A DNA stretch of 64,000 nucleotides from Climacteris rufus (Eukaryota; Chordata; Aves; Passeriformes; Climacteridae): contig VZRZ01000214.1 in the NCBI GenBank assembly GCA_013398175.1, positions 686,200-750,199 on the forward strand, read 5' to 3'. A model generated the notes under the pieces. The model did not search any database. It was not told where the DNA came from and worked only from the letters and a program-made list of their open reading frames with translations. Made by a program: the position numbers and the translations under genes. Shown in pieces: positions 12,201-24,390 of this stretch (positions are counted from its first letter, which is position 1; the number at the start of each line of letters is the position of its first letter).

Positions 12201-15200
12201 TCAGGCATGCAAGTTTTACCTTGAAAGATTTCTGGGTTTGAAGAAGCATAACCAGAAATTCCATATTAGGCAGAATGAAGGCATACAGAGGATCATAACT
12301 TTTTCTGATGGCTGCTACTGATGTGAGGTGACAGATGTTTCAAAGAAAGAACATTAGAAAACTCTGAATATTGTTAATGCCCATAGCATGGACCAGCTAA
12401 GGTGTTCTGAAAAACATTCCAATGCAGAAAAGCAGACACAGAAATTTAAATATAATTCAAGATCTGGAGCTCAAACTAAAGACAACCAAACTGCTTTATT
12501 TACTCATTTGTAGCAAGAGGCCATTTAATAAATTAGTGCAAAGCTGCTAAATGTTTTCCCTTTGAAGCCATGAGATGAAAAAACTGATAAATGTCATCAG
12601 TTAAAGTCAGATTTTAGTCCTGTGTTAAGACTGCCTTTCAGTGCTGCACTGTCCTGTCTTACTCTCCCTCTATCCTTTGGTTGGTATTTCAGTAAACCAT
12701 AAACTCCAACAACATTTTTAATCCACATTTAGCTAAGTCTGCCTAAACACAGACAGACACAATTGAGTTATTGTGGAATTTTGAATTGTTTAAAATTGTA
12801 ATTTTCCCCAATTTATCTCTCAGTCTAGTTGTGAAGTTTCTTAACCACAGTCATAATAGAACCATAAATGTTATTAGAATTATAAAGTATAATGACAATA
12901 AAATTAGTGTTCCTTAGACAAAACTGCAGTATCATGAAGTTAATTACCAGTCTGCATCCTTGAGACGCTATAACTGAATTACAAAAAGACACATTAGGAC
13001 TGGTCTCACTCTTGTATCAGCAGTTGTAACTTCCACCAGAAGTACAAGCCACAAGGTGATGCTCAGAGATGTGTTACATAGTCTTAAAAAATGCGCATAA
13101 ACTATGGTAGAAACTCAGAATGTGACTGATATTTTTCAAAGCAATTTTTTAATATTCTGGAATTGAAAGCTTTTTAATGGGTACAATTTCAAGAACAGCA
13201 ATGCCCTGTAAATATACAACTACAGCACTAGTTCATGAACAAATACATTTCTCATGTCTTATGACCTTCAGAATTCTTCCTGATAGTCTCATAGTAGTAT
13301 GACAAATGAATGCTAATATCCTCACTAGGCAATTACTGAAATGTAGGAGATCGACATAGGAAAAATATTAGGGATCAAATAGATACATTTTATATCCAAC
13401 TCTAGGTTGTTCTTTAAAATCTAATACAATAATTAGGTTAATATTTAAAACAGTGAGGAAAATTTTCATTTCATAACATTAACAATATTGCTTGCCCAAG
13501 AGTAACCAGCTGTCACCAAACACAAGCAAGATTTCCTTTTTGTTTTAAAAGAAAGGGTAGTGGAGGGAGAGAAAAAGAGCTAACCCACCCTGTAATTTAC
13601 AAACCAAATTTTTCATATGCTCTTTAAAAGCATATTATATTGATATTCGCTTTTTCCTGGTATTAGTACCTGTGCCCTTCAAATCCTTTAACTGAACTGG
13701 AAAATTATATTTTTTTAACAAACGTAAATATTAAGGTATGATTAGACAAACTTACATTCAGCAATTATGATTCACTTCACACAAACTTTTTAAAACATTT
13801 CAGCTTGACCTTGTACCAAAAATGCTGCTCTGTATGCTCCCTAAAGTCCTCCAGTTCAATGAAAAGCACTCAAAACTTCAGTTTTATGGTCATTATGAAA
13901 CCAGTCCTTCACAGGCATTGTAACTTTCTAAGCATGAAACAGTCCATGCTAAAGCCCTGCTGTTTTGTTGAGAGCATAATACTTTTATGAGCAATGTAAT
14001 TTGATATTTCAAGGTCTTCCACAGCTACAAGTAGAAACATTAGACAGCCTGGCTCCTGAATGAAAGGAACCTGTACTAAGAAAAAACTTAGGATATCACA
14101 CTTTGAAGTTAAATGTTGTCACTTACAAATGATTATACATCAAAGAAACTAGCCATGGACTTTTAATGGCATAACCTTTTGCAAGATGAAGATCTACTCA
14201 ATTAGAAAAAATTACATGAACTAATGAAAGTAAGAAGCAATAGTGAAATGAAGGTCATGGTTTGAAAGTCTCTAATACACAGTTAAACTTCATTTTATCT
14301 ACTTGTTTTAATAGTTCCTCAAAAACTTGAGAAATTTACAAGCAGCTTTTTTCCCCCGTCAATACATTGTATCTGCGGACACCGATGGAAAGATGTTTTT
14401 TGAGATTTATATCACATCCAAAATATCAGAGATAAGAAATGCTAAGTGTTGATGCAATTTTCCGTGTAGGAGAGCTGTGTGTTAAGGTCTCTCAGGCTGC
14501 TCTGATGTTTCTGTGATGACAAGATAGTGCTTAGGGTTTCAGCTGAGATGGAAGACTTTTCCTCCCTTTTAGTGGAGTGGTTTAACTTCTAAACAAATTT
14601 CAGTTTCTCGTCTTTCAAGGATCTAGAGGATGGATGATAAGTTTGCTTGATTGTTTTGAGAAGTTCAGCTTGGCTTGTGCACTTACAAAAGTGTCAGTTT
14701 TCCACAAATATTATTAGCAGTTCCTGCAACATTCACTAAGGTGAATGAGCAGCTTAACAGACTGATCTATCTCACATGAAAGTTCATGGAAAGGCTTCAG
14801 GTAACTTCATTTTTCTTGATTTGAATTCAGCTGCAGTATATTTGCTAACCCAGAGCAATATCTATTTCTACAAATATCCCAGCAAAGCGCTTCTCACAAG
14901 TGTACTCCTAGGAACACAAATTTATTCTTAGGAACAACTTGCATGAAATCCTTGTTAATTAATAATTTCAGAATTATTTGGAATTTCATGTAATTATATT
15001 CTCCTTTTTCACAAATCTTCTGAACTAAAGAAACAATCTTCATTTTTGTACCAAGCTGGGTTTAAACTTGATTTTGTCTCTTTTTTTGTGTCTGTTATAT
15101 CAAAATATTTTCAGGTGCTTTTATTCTGAGACAGAGGTATACAATTTTTAGTACAGTAAATCTCAACTATAAATTTGAATTGTATTTCAGTAATTATTTT

Positions 15201-15767
15201 TGTTATACAGTCAAAACACTTCTTTCATTACTAAAACAATAAATTTTAAAGTTAATATTAAAACTGACAGTAAGAGATAATGGAAAAACAGACGGGATAG
15301 TAAAGAGGCAATTGGAGAATCAAATCCATGTGAAAAGTATGCTATTGTCTCTAAATAAATTAATAAGTTTTCTAATTATTTTTTTATGTTGTAAGGCTAA
15401 AGATGGTTATGCATGTATTTTAAATGACATAAACTAAAAGAAAACAGCAAATTAAATAGAAAACCTAAACTCAAAGGAATGAAAGAATAAGAAAAATATG
15501 TAAGCAGAACACTTAAAGAAAGCAAGCAAATAAAATGTGTAAATGTCAGATGGAGAGAAGAGTTGAAAGTGTTTAGGAACTTAAGGAAAGAGGGAGAAGA
15601 AAGAATTTACCTAGAATTGAATAAATACTTTTGTTTCACTTGCTTGACCAAAAAAACCACTAAGATAATTAATGGAAACAAGAAAGAATTTTGTGCAACT
15701 CATATCTTAGAGGCAGTTTTTGTAAACACAATTTCATAAAAACAAAATTCATTTAACCAATGGAGAA

Positions 15768-15796
15768 TAGGTTTGATCAGCATTTGATCAAACCTA
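15768..15796. repeat. Perfect 12-bp hairpin, 5-nt loop
   Basis: The left arm TAGGTTTGATCA (15768-15779) and right arm TGATCAAACCTA (15785-15796) are exact reverse complements around GCATT. It could be a short cruciform or a paired binding site. No T-run follows, and there is no neighbouring gene it could terminate. Confidence 0.8.
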
Positions 15797-16516
15797 AAAG
15801 CAATTGTTGAAAACATATTAATATTTCTCGTCATTTAGGTAGGTGTTGTAACTTTTGTAATTGCTCATCATTTTCATGCTACATTGACCAAAACCCTTGG
15901 ATAGCCAGTGACTGAATTAAATAAGTTATATCCCTCCACAATCTTTCTGATGTTCTTTATGGATATTGTTTCCAAACCCAGGCAGAGAAAATTTTCAGCA
16001 TTTCCCTTACTATGTGTCTATGTTTGTGAAACCACAACCTATGCAAAATGGTTAGTCTCCCCTGCTCCTTCCCTCTGTAGTCTGCTGTAAGAAAGCAAGC
16101 TAACGCAACAATTATTTCATTTTCTATGAAAAATTACCAAGAAGTGTAACCATGGGAAAACAAATTGGAAGACTTCTTTTGTCAAATGTTTTAGGAGATT
16201 TACCTGCAAACCCATCCCTAATTTCAGTTGATCCTGTGTATAACCGGTAGACCGGCAGCCCAAAGGAGCAAGGTTGAGAACTTAGTCAAATATTCCACAG
16301 TGCAGCTTCAGTGGTATTGGTTCAACTCTGCAGTGTAAATACATCGAATGAGAATCTTGAGTAACTCCTTACAATGTGCAGGCAAAAAAAAGTACAATTC
16401 TAAATTAACAACTAGACAAAGTCATTTTGTTATTTTAAAAGCTGTACTGCTGATCCAGTAAGTTCCAATATGCTACAAAGAAATTTCTGGCAATCTACCC
16501 CCCAGAAAATTTACTC
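15797..16516. other. Noncoding DNA
   Basis: No repeat or gene recognised. The 60-codon frame at 15908-16090 has no support. Confidence 0.5.
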
Positions 16517-16521
16517 ATAGT

Positions 16522-16888
16522 TGTCGCAGTAACGACACAAAAGGAAGAGACAGAGACACTTGTTACCAGGATGAGAGAGAAGGAAGGAAGGGGGGCAAGA
16601 CCCGCCTTCTTTATTTTTTATACACATCCAGAAATCACCATTCACTGGAGGAAATCAGCTCTTCCTCCCTCAATCACAGTGGTCAAAGGAAATGTCCATC
16701 AAAGTTCTGTGTTCAGGAGAAAGGAATGCAAGTAATAAAATACAGCCACAACAACATGGCCATGTTCACAGAGAAAAGTGTAAGAAACTAGCCACAAAAG
16801 AATGACAACATCCAGAATTGCAAAAATCAAGGCAGTTACCACTGTTATGCTAGTATCTGCCTTGCCTGGAAATATCCAGAATCCTCCA
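16522..16888 (-). mobile_element. Probable solo LTR, minus strand
   Basis: Read on the minus strand, this 367-bp segment starts TGGAGGATTC and ends CTGCGACA. It carries TATAAAA (plus positions 16617-16623) followed one base later by AATAAA (16611-16616), then a C-rich and pyrimidine-rich stretch. Its plus-strand left edge is TGTCGCAGTAACGACAC, a small palindrome. The flanks are ATAGT (16517-16521) and ATAGA (16889-16893), a 5-bp target duplication with one mismatch. The composition shift and the TATA/poly(A) pair support an LTR. The exact right edge is less certain, and a remnant of a longer LTR is possible. No internal retroviral coding sequence adjoins it. Confidence 0.62.
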
Positions 16889-16893
16889 ATAGA

Positions 16894-19113
16894 TAGGTCA
16901 CATTATTTCATCTTACAAGGAAATTATTCTTCCCCTTTGATTCTTAAAATAAATTGAAGAATAATACTGGAACAAATTGAGGTAAAAAAGTTATTTTTTC
17001 CAAGGAGTGCAATTGCAATTTAATTTTGACAGAACTTAACCTGAAGCTTTTAAACATGGAAGGAAATGTTCCATGAATTGCTACTGAAGAACAATAAAGT
17101 CAAAATGAACACCAGATAATATGATCTTTCTGTAACAGTGAATCTGTAGTAATTCCTATTGACAATTTTTACATGAATACTGTAAAAACTCTTCTAACAC
17201 TTATTCTTTAATCAAAATTTGAGAAACATGGGTACTTACCATTCACAGTAAAAAGGATGAACCTAAGTAGGAAGAACTCAGAGCAGATTTTAAGCAAAGG
17301 TCCATACATAATGAGGAAATGCTAAATACAGAAATAGATAAATACATAAACATTAGTATATATAGACATATTTAAATATTTATTAAAATAATTTAATTAA
17401 CAATATACTTCATTTCTAGGATTAGACAATGGTGACATCATAAGAAATGCCTTTGTAAGTCAATGCTAGTTCCCACTTATATTGTCACCAGCATTTTGAA
17501 ATATATGCAAAACAAATATTTTTTATATTTCTTTTCTTATTCACAGATTATTTAATTCAGTGGAGAAAAATTAATGCAATAAAAAATACTGCTTATAAAC
17601 ACCTTTCATTGATTAGCATGATTGCTATTTTCATCAATTTATCACCAGAAGTTAGTTTACAAAATGTAATTTATAATTTTTTTCAGCAAGCTTTGACATA
17701 TTTCTTCACAGCTTGTTTTTTTGACAAAGTTTCTGTTGCCAAACACTCAGAAATAATATTATATGCAGTTGTTTCCTTGAGTTTTTGAATGGCTGAAGAC
17801 CACCATTTGATTAAAAACAAGCTAATTTTCAGTGCCCCCAAACTAACATGCACCAACAATATGGAACCTCTTTATACTGTAGATTGGCTCATCATAAGAC
17901 AACAGAAAAACCCCCATACATGTTCCAGCCCCCTCAAAAAAACCCAAACTCAAAACTACCTTCTGAATGGTTACAGCTCGATGCTGGTTCCTAAGAGAAA
18001 AAACAGTGTTTTAGCAATATTAAAGTATCCAGGTTCTGGAAAGATACAGGAAGTAAGCAGAATAAAACTGAGCAGTTTCTGTGAGCAAAGATAAAACAAA
18101 TTTTTACTGTGGAAGCACATTTCTTCTTATGCAGTTACTTGCACATCAAACCTGCTGGATGGCATACAGAATGGATGATTCAAAATAGTTATAACTTGTT
18201 TCTCTGTCTTGTGCTACTGCAAAACAATTTAGTAGTTTGAACAGATTATGTCTTTAAAAAGTTTCAGTTTTGTGCAGCAAATTACACTTCTGCATTCTTA
18301 AAGAGCAGCGTGTCTGAGAAGAATAAAGAGACTTCAAAATCTTCTATTGATAGATAATGAACTTCTGTTATAAAAATCCCAGAAGAATTCTCATAGGGAT
18401 GGTAAAGAATTTTTATGACCCTGTTTCAGTAGTTCAGATTAGGTTATTGATGATAGGTTGTTGCCAGCATGTTTCATGATATTATTTTGTTTTTCTTTCA
18501 TTATTTTCTTGAAACAAAGTCTGCATCATTCTGGAGAACTTGTATCTGTATTGCACATAGCACTAAAATCTCAGTGATAATAAACAGCAGTTCTGGTCTC
18601 AGCTAAGGGAATCCGTTCAAGGTTTCATCATAAAAAGAGAACCACAATCCCCACAAAAACTCTGGAAGGTTTTGTTTGGTTTGGGGCTTTTGTGGCTTTT
18701 TTTCAAAAAGCAATGTGTTTTTTATAGAGCAGACATAAATGATAAAGTTTTGAAGATAACAGGTTTCTGCTTTGCTGAGATTGAGGAAACTTCGTAAAAG
18801 GGACAGAGAAAATTATTTCTGAAAACGAGACATCTGGACTTACAGAAATTAAGCCATTCTTAAATACTTTTCTAATCCTTAGGAAAGACTCAGCAGTCTA
18901 AGAGATAAAACAAATAATAAATACATGCAATCTGTCAAAACACATGCTCTCCCTCCCTCCTTCTTTTAGCTCCCTGTCAATATCAAAGGACTGTAGCTGT
19001 GCAGTACAAGGTAAAAATGAAATTTGAAAAAAGTAGCCTTTGGTTTTGGTTTATTTTTTGGAGGATTTTTTGAGGACTTCTGATATACAGAATCTATCAA
19101 GTTGATTTACAAG
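16894..19113. other. Noncoding DNA
   Basis: AT-rich unique sequence. The 101-codon frame at 17789-18094 has no domain, splice site or repeat homology that I can see and is probably chance. A TTTGG/TTTTGG-rich tract lies near 18666-18710. Confidence 0.5.
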
Positions 19114-19161
19114 CATTATGAGAAATGCAGATATAAACATTATGAAAAATGGAGGTATAAA
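19114..19161. repeat. Imperfect tandem duplication, 2 x 24 bp
   Basis: Two adjacent 24-base units, each beginning CATTATGA and ending TATAAA, differ at about three positions. Confidence 0.7.
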
Positions 19162-19234
19162 GAAAAACAAAAGTATCTAAAAACCTGAGTGGTTCTCTGA
19201 TATCCCCACTCCTTTCTCATCCAAAAAAGTTACA

Positions 19235-19750
19235 ACAGTCTCTGGCTGAGTCAAACCAAAGATCCATCACACTTTGGGATTTTTTTCTAATGATGGGTAG
19301 AAGACCTTGTCTGGAAATAAAGGAAATGTAAAGAGTTACTGCCCCAGATTACAAACTCCTATAATTTGCAGCTCAGAGACTTCCTGACAGAAAGATTTGT
19401 ATTCCATAGCCTGATTTGACTTCCCTGCCATGAACGGATCCAGCTAGTCTGTGATGCCTGAAAAAATGTTGCACACCCATCCATCCTATTGTAAGAAGTC
19501 CTACAGCATAATTACAGCCTAACCTATCTAGATATTACTTACAGAGAAGTCATTCCAAATTCAATCATCTTTCAAAAAGCATTCAGCTCGCTGAAAGTCC
19601 TCACAGTTATCTTCATTGCCTTGAAAAACTTAATATCTTAATAACTTATTATGACTTCATATCTCTGCCACCTCACTCTTCACCCTTTAACAGATCATTT
19701 ACAAATATGTTAAATGGCACAAGTGTCAGACAATGTACTACTGACTTTTT
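19235..19750 (-). mobile_element. Old, decayed CR1/L3-type LINE fragment
   Basis: Read along the plus strand, the segment begins with the GTCAAACCAAAGATCCATC phrase that marks the 3' end of old amniote CR1 copies in reverse complement. It then follows the expected order: a first phrase near 19380 (GACTTCCTGACAGAAAG), a CATGAA block near 19431, a TCATTCCAAATTCAAT block near 19550, and ATCATTTACAAATATGTTAA near 19694, which matches the reverse complement of a conserved part of CR1 ORF2. The identification is from memory of the family. Many substitutions and indels show it is ancient and non-functional. A repeat-library search would settle subfamily and exact ends. Confidence 0.55.
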
Positions 19751-19814
19751 TTCCACTGAGAATGCAGAAAAAACATTCTTATTCTTTTCTTTCCTTTCAG
19801 TTTTATTTCCTTTT

Positions 19815-19905
19815 AGGTTTTTTGGGTTTTTTGTTGTGGTTTTTTTTTTGGTTTTTTTTTGTTTTGTTTTGTTTGGTTTGTTGTTTTTTGTTTTTTTTTT
19901 TTTTA
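19815..19905. repeat. T-rich simple repeat, (TTTTG)n-like
   Basis: Long T runs broken by single G bases, including several TTTTG units. It creates a spurious phenylalanine-rich frame on the plus strand. Confidence 0.85.
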
Positions 19906-20506
19906 ATTCATGTGAAAGTGTTCCTTTTTACTTGCTGCTTTCCCTGAGACACATTATAAGGAAAACTTTGCGAATCCAAGCAACCTACACTGAATTACAT
20001 ATATATCTTACAAACTATGAAATACTTTCCTTACTCATGTCTGTATACCATGGAGACTCATTATTAAACCACAAGGAAGGTAGGCCTGAGGAAGTGCAAG
20101 AGCAAATCATATGAAGTAAAAGCACAATACTGTGCAAACCAAAGCTATCAGCAACACATGAAAATTTCCCTTTGATTCCTTTAGCCATTAAATTTTTGTT
20201 GAGAAGCAGTTTGCAGGACTGAGTGAATAAAAGAGATCAGCATGAATGGTGAAATTATTAAAGTACATTCAGAAAAGTGTCCATTACAATCCAGTCCATT
20301 ACAGTCTATTACAAAAGCATCTCATGTTTGGAACCTTTTCATAGCAGTGATCTTTGAATGAAGCAAAAACTAAGCTGTTTGTTAATATATAAAGTATGAG
20401 ACACAGTTATGGGTGAACTTTCCCTGAAGCCTGTTCTCTAAAATGCAAAACTCTTCAACTTGAGAGGAGAAAGAAGGTGCATATATACAACATATATCTA
20501 TTGTAA
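19906..20506. other. Noncoding DNA
   Basis: No recognised repeat or gene. A short internal near-repeat (CATTACAATCCAGT / CATTACAGTCTATT) occurs near 20281-20312. Confidence 0.5.
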
Positions 20507-20507
20507 T

Positions 20508-20549
<42 letters not shown>

Positions 20550-20616
20550 TATATATATATACACACACATATATATACATATACATATATATACACAATA
20601 TATACAATTGTATATG
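20507..20616. repeat. Compound TA/CA microsatellite
   Basis: A TA run of about 13 units is followed by alternating (CA)n and (TA)n blocks to about 20616. It is probably length-polymorphic. Both overlapping tyrosine/isoleucine-rich frames are artefacts. Confidence 0.95.
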
Positions 20617-23093
20617 CTGACTGATTTATTGACTCAGAAAAGAACTGATATGATAACTGTAGTACAAATGGCAGCAATATTGCCTTTTATTCCAGTTTTT
20701 CAAATTGTGTAATACCCATTTGTCTGTATTTTACCTGCTTCTTTTATCTCTGTGAGTTTTAAGAAGTGAACAGCATATGTTTGTTTATTAATCAACTTTA
20801 AGTGTAAAACACCTTTTCATCTTGCCTTTAATGTTCAGTTTTGTTTTTCAAAGAAGATTTTCCTCGTACATATTCCCTAAAAATTGCAGATCAGAGTTAA
20901 CTCGTAAATTTATGTATAGATATCTCTAATTTCTTTGACAGAACCATGTCTATTTTCAACTATGTTAGAAACAGGTCATAGCTTCATTTTATTCTTATAG
21001 GAGTTCTACTAGAAAACAGTATTAGCAATTTGACATTTCCTTAAAAAGATGTTTACTTGCAAAGCAATGTCTGCCTATATTATAATATTATAAGGATCTC
21101 AAGACACCAGATAACTCCTTTTATATGACTTTAGCCATCAAAAGTATCATCTCCCACAGACAAAAATAGATGTTTTAAAAACAATTTAACAGAGATTTAA
21201 TTTTCTGACAACTAAAAACTAATTTAGTAACAACTGATTCAGTTGATTCAATTTTTAATTCTTCAGTTCCTTTTATATTTTCCATATTGACACCAGAGGT
21301 AGAATCAGTAAAGACTAATGAAAATTCAGGTTGAAGTGTTGATTTTCATAAGCAAATTCTTAGCAATCCTAATTCTGTTTAATATTAACAGTTGAAAAAT
21401 TCGCTCATGTTTGTGGAAGATCAATCAAGGTAAGAGACAGAGTCAAAGACTTTGACTGTACCCTCTTTTGCAGGCATTGTGATCTCAGTATTGATGTCAC
21501 TGAGTTTAAAATTTTGTTGATGAAAGTACACAGGCACTATTCACATGACTTTTTCAAGGATGACTATTTTTCTTTAATTAAGTTATGTTTTCCCTGGTAT
21601 GTAATATTAGAAGAGGAGCACTCAAGATACAAGTTTGCAGCATGCTAGACACATCCTCATATCTTCCCGTTTGTGGTAGTGAGGTTGCTCTCAGAATTTA
21701 CAAAGGCACTTGCTGTTTTTCATAACTGGAACAACAGTCCACAAATAAAACTTAAAAAAAAAGGACATTTTACCAAAATCTTTCTATTCTTTCATAAAAG
21801 ATATTTCATAATAAAATTCATATTAAGCTGGTTCAAATTCTATGTTGAACAAAACATCACTTGAAAGGGTTTCTCAGACTTTAAGGGAAGCAGTGAAAGA
21901 GAAAGGCTAGGCCAACATTATCAGCAGGCAAAGAAATGAGGTATCTGTAACAGTCATCTCAATTCTCATTGATGTTAATCCTTGTACCCCTATGTTTATT
22001 CAGAATTACAGAAAATAAAAAGCAAATATTTTTTTTATGTGAACGCCATCTCTTAACACTTTCAGGCACCCTTGTGTAAATACAGAGGGAGCAAACAGAA
22101 TGAACCAGTGCAGCTCATGAGCTAATGTAAACTGCAAAGTTTATTTTAAAAGTTATGCCAGAAAAATTTACAACAGTCTAGTGGTATTATTAGAGTGACC
22201 AAATGACCAAGCCAAGCTGAAGTAAGATAGATGCAAATGAGAGAAATAACACATTTAATTGGGGTGTCTTTCCAATCAAATTACCTTCATAATATCTATG
22301 GTATTTATTGTCACCTGAGTCCTGCCTACTCAAAATCAGAAAAACGTCCACAGTAAATTTGAGGGAATAATTGAGAGCTAACAATGGTATTTCGCTGTTT
22401 GAGGGTCTTGAAGCTGACAAAACAAAAATTAAACTCTCATAAAATAGCATGATGTAAATTACACAATACAGGGAATGTCTGCAACTACTGAAGGGAAGAA
22501 AACTTTGGATTACCTTCTGTGAATTTGATTTGGATGCTCTTACTGAATTTGTTATATCTATCAAGATGGACAGTTGATTGTCTCATTATCCTAAAGCATT
22601 TTTATTTCGGTTTGCAAGTCAAATTTGTGCTTTAAATATATAACTTCTAACTTCTTGATCTACTACTGTCAGAAATGTGATCATTTTCTTTCTCCCCAAA
22701 TGACCATAGTTTAAACTCTTCATATGCCTTGATTCTTATTCTAGATCAGAAATTTGTGAGTGTCTCTTATCATCTCAGCAGAACTGAGGATAAAATTTCT
22801 ATCGGTGCATTAAATGGATTAAAAACTTTATTCCTTTAGTAAAATGTATTCTACTTGATTTAAAAAGGAAAATTATCGTACTTGTGAATAAGTAAGCCAG
22901 AAGTTCTTCTAAACATATATCCTATAAAACAATGCTATTGTAAATGTTTCATCACAGGTGGAAATCTCCTTTATGGATTTTGGTGTATCAGTAGGAGTTT
23001 TCCCATTGTTCTTTGTAAAAATGATTATACACTATCATGGCAAACCTGGTTTCATGGAAATATGGTAAGAGAAAATGTGAGAAATCTGTATGT
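20617..23093. other. Noncoding DNA
   Basis: Unique AT-rich sequence. A 124-codon minus-strand frame (22190-22564) is the only long one. I see no family resemblance, and its ends show no clear splice or promoter signals. Confidence 0.5.
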
Positions 23094-23098
23094 ACTGA
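23094..23098. repeat. Left target-site duplication (ACTGA)
   Basis: It matches 24154-24158 exactly and abuts the TG end of the LTR. Confidence 0.88.
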
Positions 23099-24153
23099 TG
23101 TGGTGGTTTGACTGGGTCTGGCTTTTTGGGCATGGTAGGGGCCAGAAAGATGGCTCCTATAAAAAGCTGCCAGAAGCTTCCACAGCTGTCCAGCCAGGGC
23201 CTATCCTTGATGGCTCTGAAGAGGGACATGCTGTTAGCCACAGCTGGGCCAATTAGAGAAGAAGGTAACGCCTCTGTGACAACATATTTAAGAAGGAGTC
23301 ACAGTAGCATGCACGGGCGTGCCAGTAGATGAAGATAGGCAGGGAAAAAGGAGTACAGCACGTAGGAGAAACAACTGATATGGACATCATCAGAGTCAGA
23401 AGAAGAAGAAGAAGAAGAAGGAGGGGGAGGACGTGCTTCTAAGAGACATCCTCGCAGCCTGTGGTAAGGACTGTACTAATGCAGTGTTTCCCTGCACCCT
23501 GAGGGTCCACGAAGAAGCAGAGATCCACCCCATGCTGGAGCAGGAGGGGTGGACTCCCAGGAGAGGGACTGATGCAGATAATGAAGCCTTTGCTCCTGGG
23601 GACTGAGGGAGTCATTTGTGGTAAAAGAGGCCTTGTTACACCCCCACCCTAAGTTTGGACCAGCCTCGCCTTGGGAGAAAGAGCGGGCAGCAGTGACTGG
23701 GTGGGCTGATTGCCAAGAGGGAAAAAATTACTTGTGCAAAACTGCCACAGTGCTTGCAAGAAGGGAAGAAGGGATCCTGCCTCCTCTCCAGATATTTGCC
23801 AAGAAGAAAAACATCTGAGGAATTAACTGACTAGGAAATGCACCCCACTGCCACGGTTCTCCTTACTTTCTGAGGGAAGGAGGGAGGGATTTCGGAGGGA
23901 GAGAGAGTGTTTAACAGAATGTTTTGCTTACTCCTTTAACTCTGTAATAGATTTACTTATCACTTTTAAGTTTTGAGCCTGCTTTGCCTGCCTGGGATAG
24001 CAGCTTAATTAGACCTTTTTTTCTCTCTTAGTGTCCTTATCTCAGCTTGGTAAAATACATCATTAAAAAATTCCTCTCCCCTGTCCAGTTACAGAGGGGA
24101 GAGAGTGGCTTTCATGGGGGCTTTGGCATTTGGCCAGAGCTCAAACCACGACA
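23099..24153 (+). mobile_element. Solo LTR of an ERVL-like (class III) endogenous retrovirus
   Basis: The element starts TGTGGTGGTTTGA and ends TCAAACCACGACA. These ends form a 13-bp terminal inverted repeat with one mismatch. It is bounded by a perfect 5-bp duplication ACTGA (23094-23098 and 24154-24158). The 5-bp size fits ERVL-type integrases. At 1055 bp it is a long LTR. Inside are a TATA-like ATATTTAAG near 23284, an AGA triplet microsatellite at 23399-23420, a GAGGGA-rich patch near 23873-23900, and an ATTAAA at 24062-24067 that may serve as a poly(A) signal. The well-kept ends and duplication suggest a fairly recent insertion followed by LTR-LTR recombination. The three open frames inside are not retroviral proteins. 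Confidence 0.92.
23399..23420. repeat. (AGA)n triplet microsatellite inside the LTR
   Basis: About seven GAA/AGA units followed by a GGAGGGGG patch. Confidence 0.85.
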
Positions 24154-24158
24154 ACTGA
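24154..24158. repeat. Right target-site duplication (ACTGA)
   Basis: It matches 23094-23098 exactly and abuts the CA end of the LTR. Confidence 0.88.
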
Positions 24159-24305
24159 TATATCTCAAATATTTCTGACACATTCACAAGTGTGAAAGTA
24201 AAACTTATACCAAAGGTTAGGACAAGTTTACCCACCAGTAAAATATATGAAAACCCTATGTGCTGTAACAGTAGCTATTACAAATGAAGAATCCAAAGCC
24301 AAATC

Positions 24306-24390
24306 ATTCTGTGATGATTCTGTGAGATTGTTGGGTTTTGGAATTGACTACATGACCTCCAGAGGTTCCTTCTAGTCTCAAGTGTTGTAG
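24306..24390 (+). mobile_element. CR1 LINE 3'-end remnant
   Basis: Two ATTCTGTGA-type units (24306-24326) precede a segment with GACCTCCAGAGGTTCCTTC, the hallmark of the CR1 3' end in plus orientation. In an intact CR1 the octamer units come after that body segment. Here they come before it, which suggests two abutting fragments or a local rearrangement. Confidence 0.6.

Larger units (their letters stand above)
1941..15767. other. Long unique noncoding stretch
   Basis: No frame resembles a known protein, and I recognise no LTR or CR1 in nearly 14 kb. Minor content: a 22-bp imperfect direct repeat with core CTTTATCCATAG near 3779-3820, an A-run near 8862-8874, T-runs near 7791 and 11890, and two enhancer-like homeobox-motif-rich stretches (about 6590-6870 and 9110-9260) described separately. 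Short frames of 60-96 codons lack splice sites or repeat homology and fit chance expectation. Confidence 0.55.

Noticed and set aside
17227..17241. Minus-strand donor-like AATG/GTAAGTACC
   Set aside because: No convincing acceptor and open exon could be paired with it upstream on the minus strand.
19707..20114. 135-codon frame rich in Phe, Val and Leu
   Set aside because: The middle is translated from the TTTTG simple repeat, and the start is in a decayed CR1.
20382..20712. Tyr/Ile-rich frames on both strands
   Set aside because: They are translations of the TA/CA microsatellite.
22190..22564. 124-codon minus-strand frame
   Set aside because: It has hydrophobic stretches, as expected from AT-rich DNA, but no family resemblance, promoter or splice evidence.
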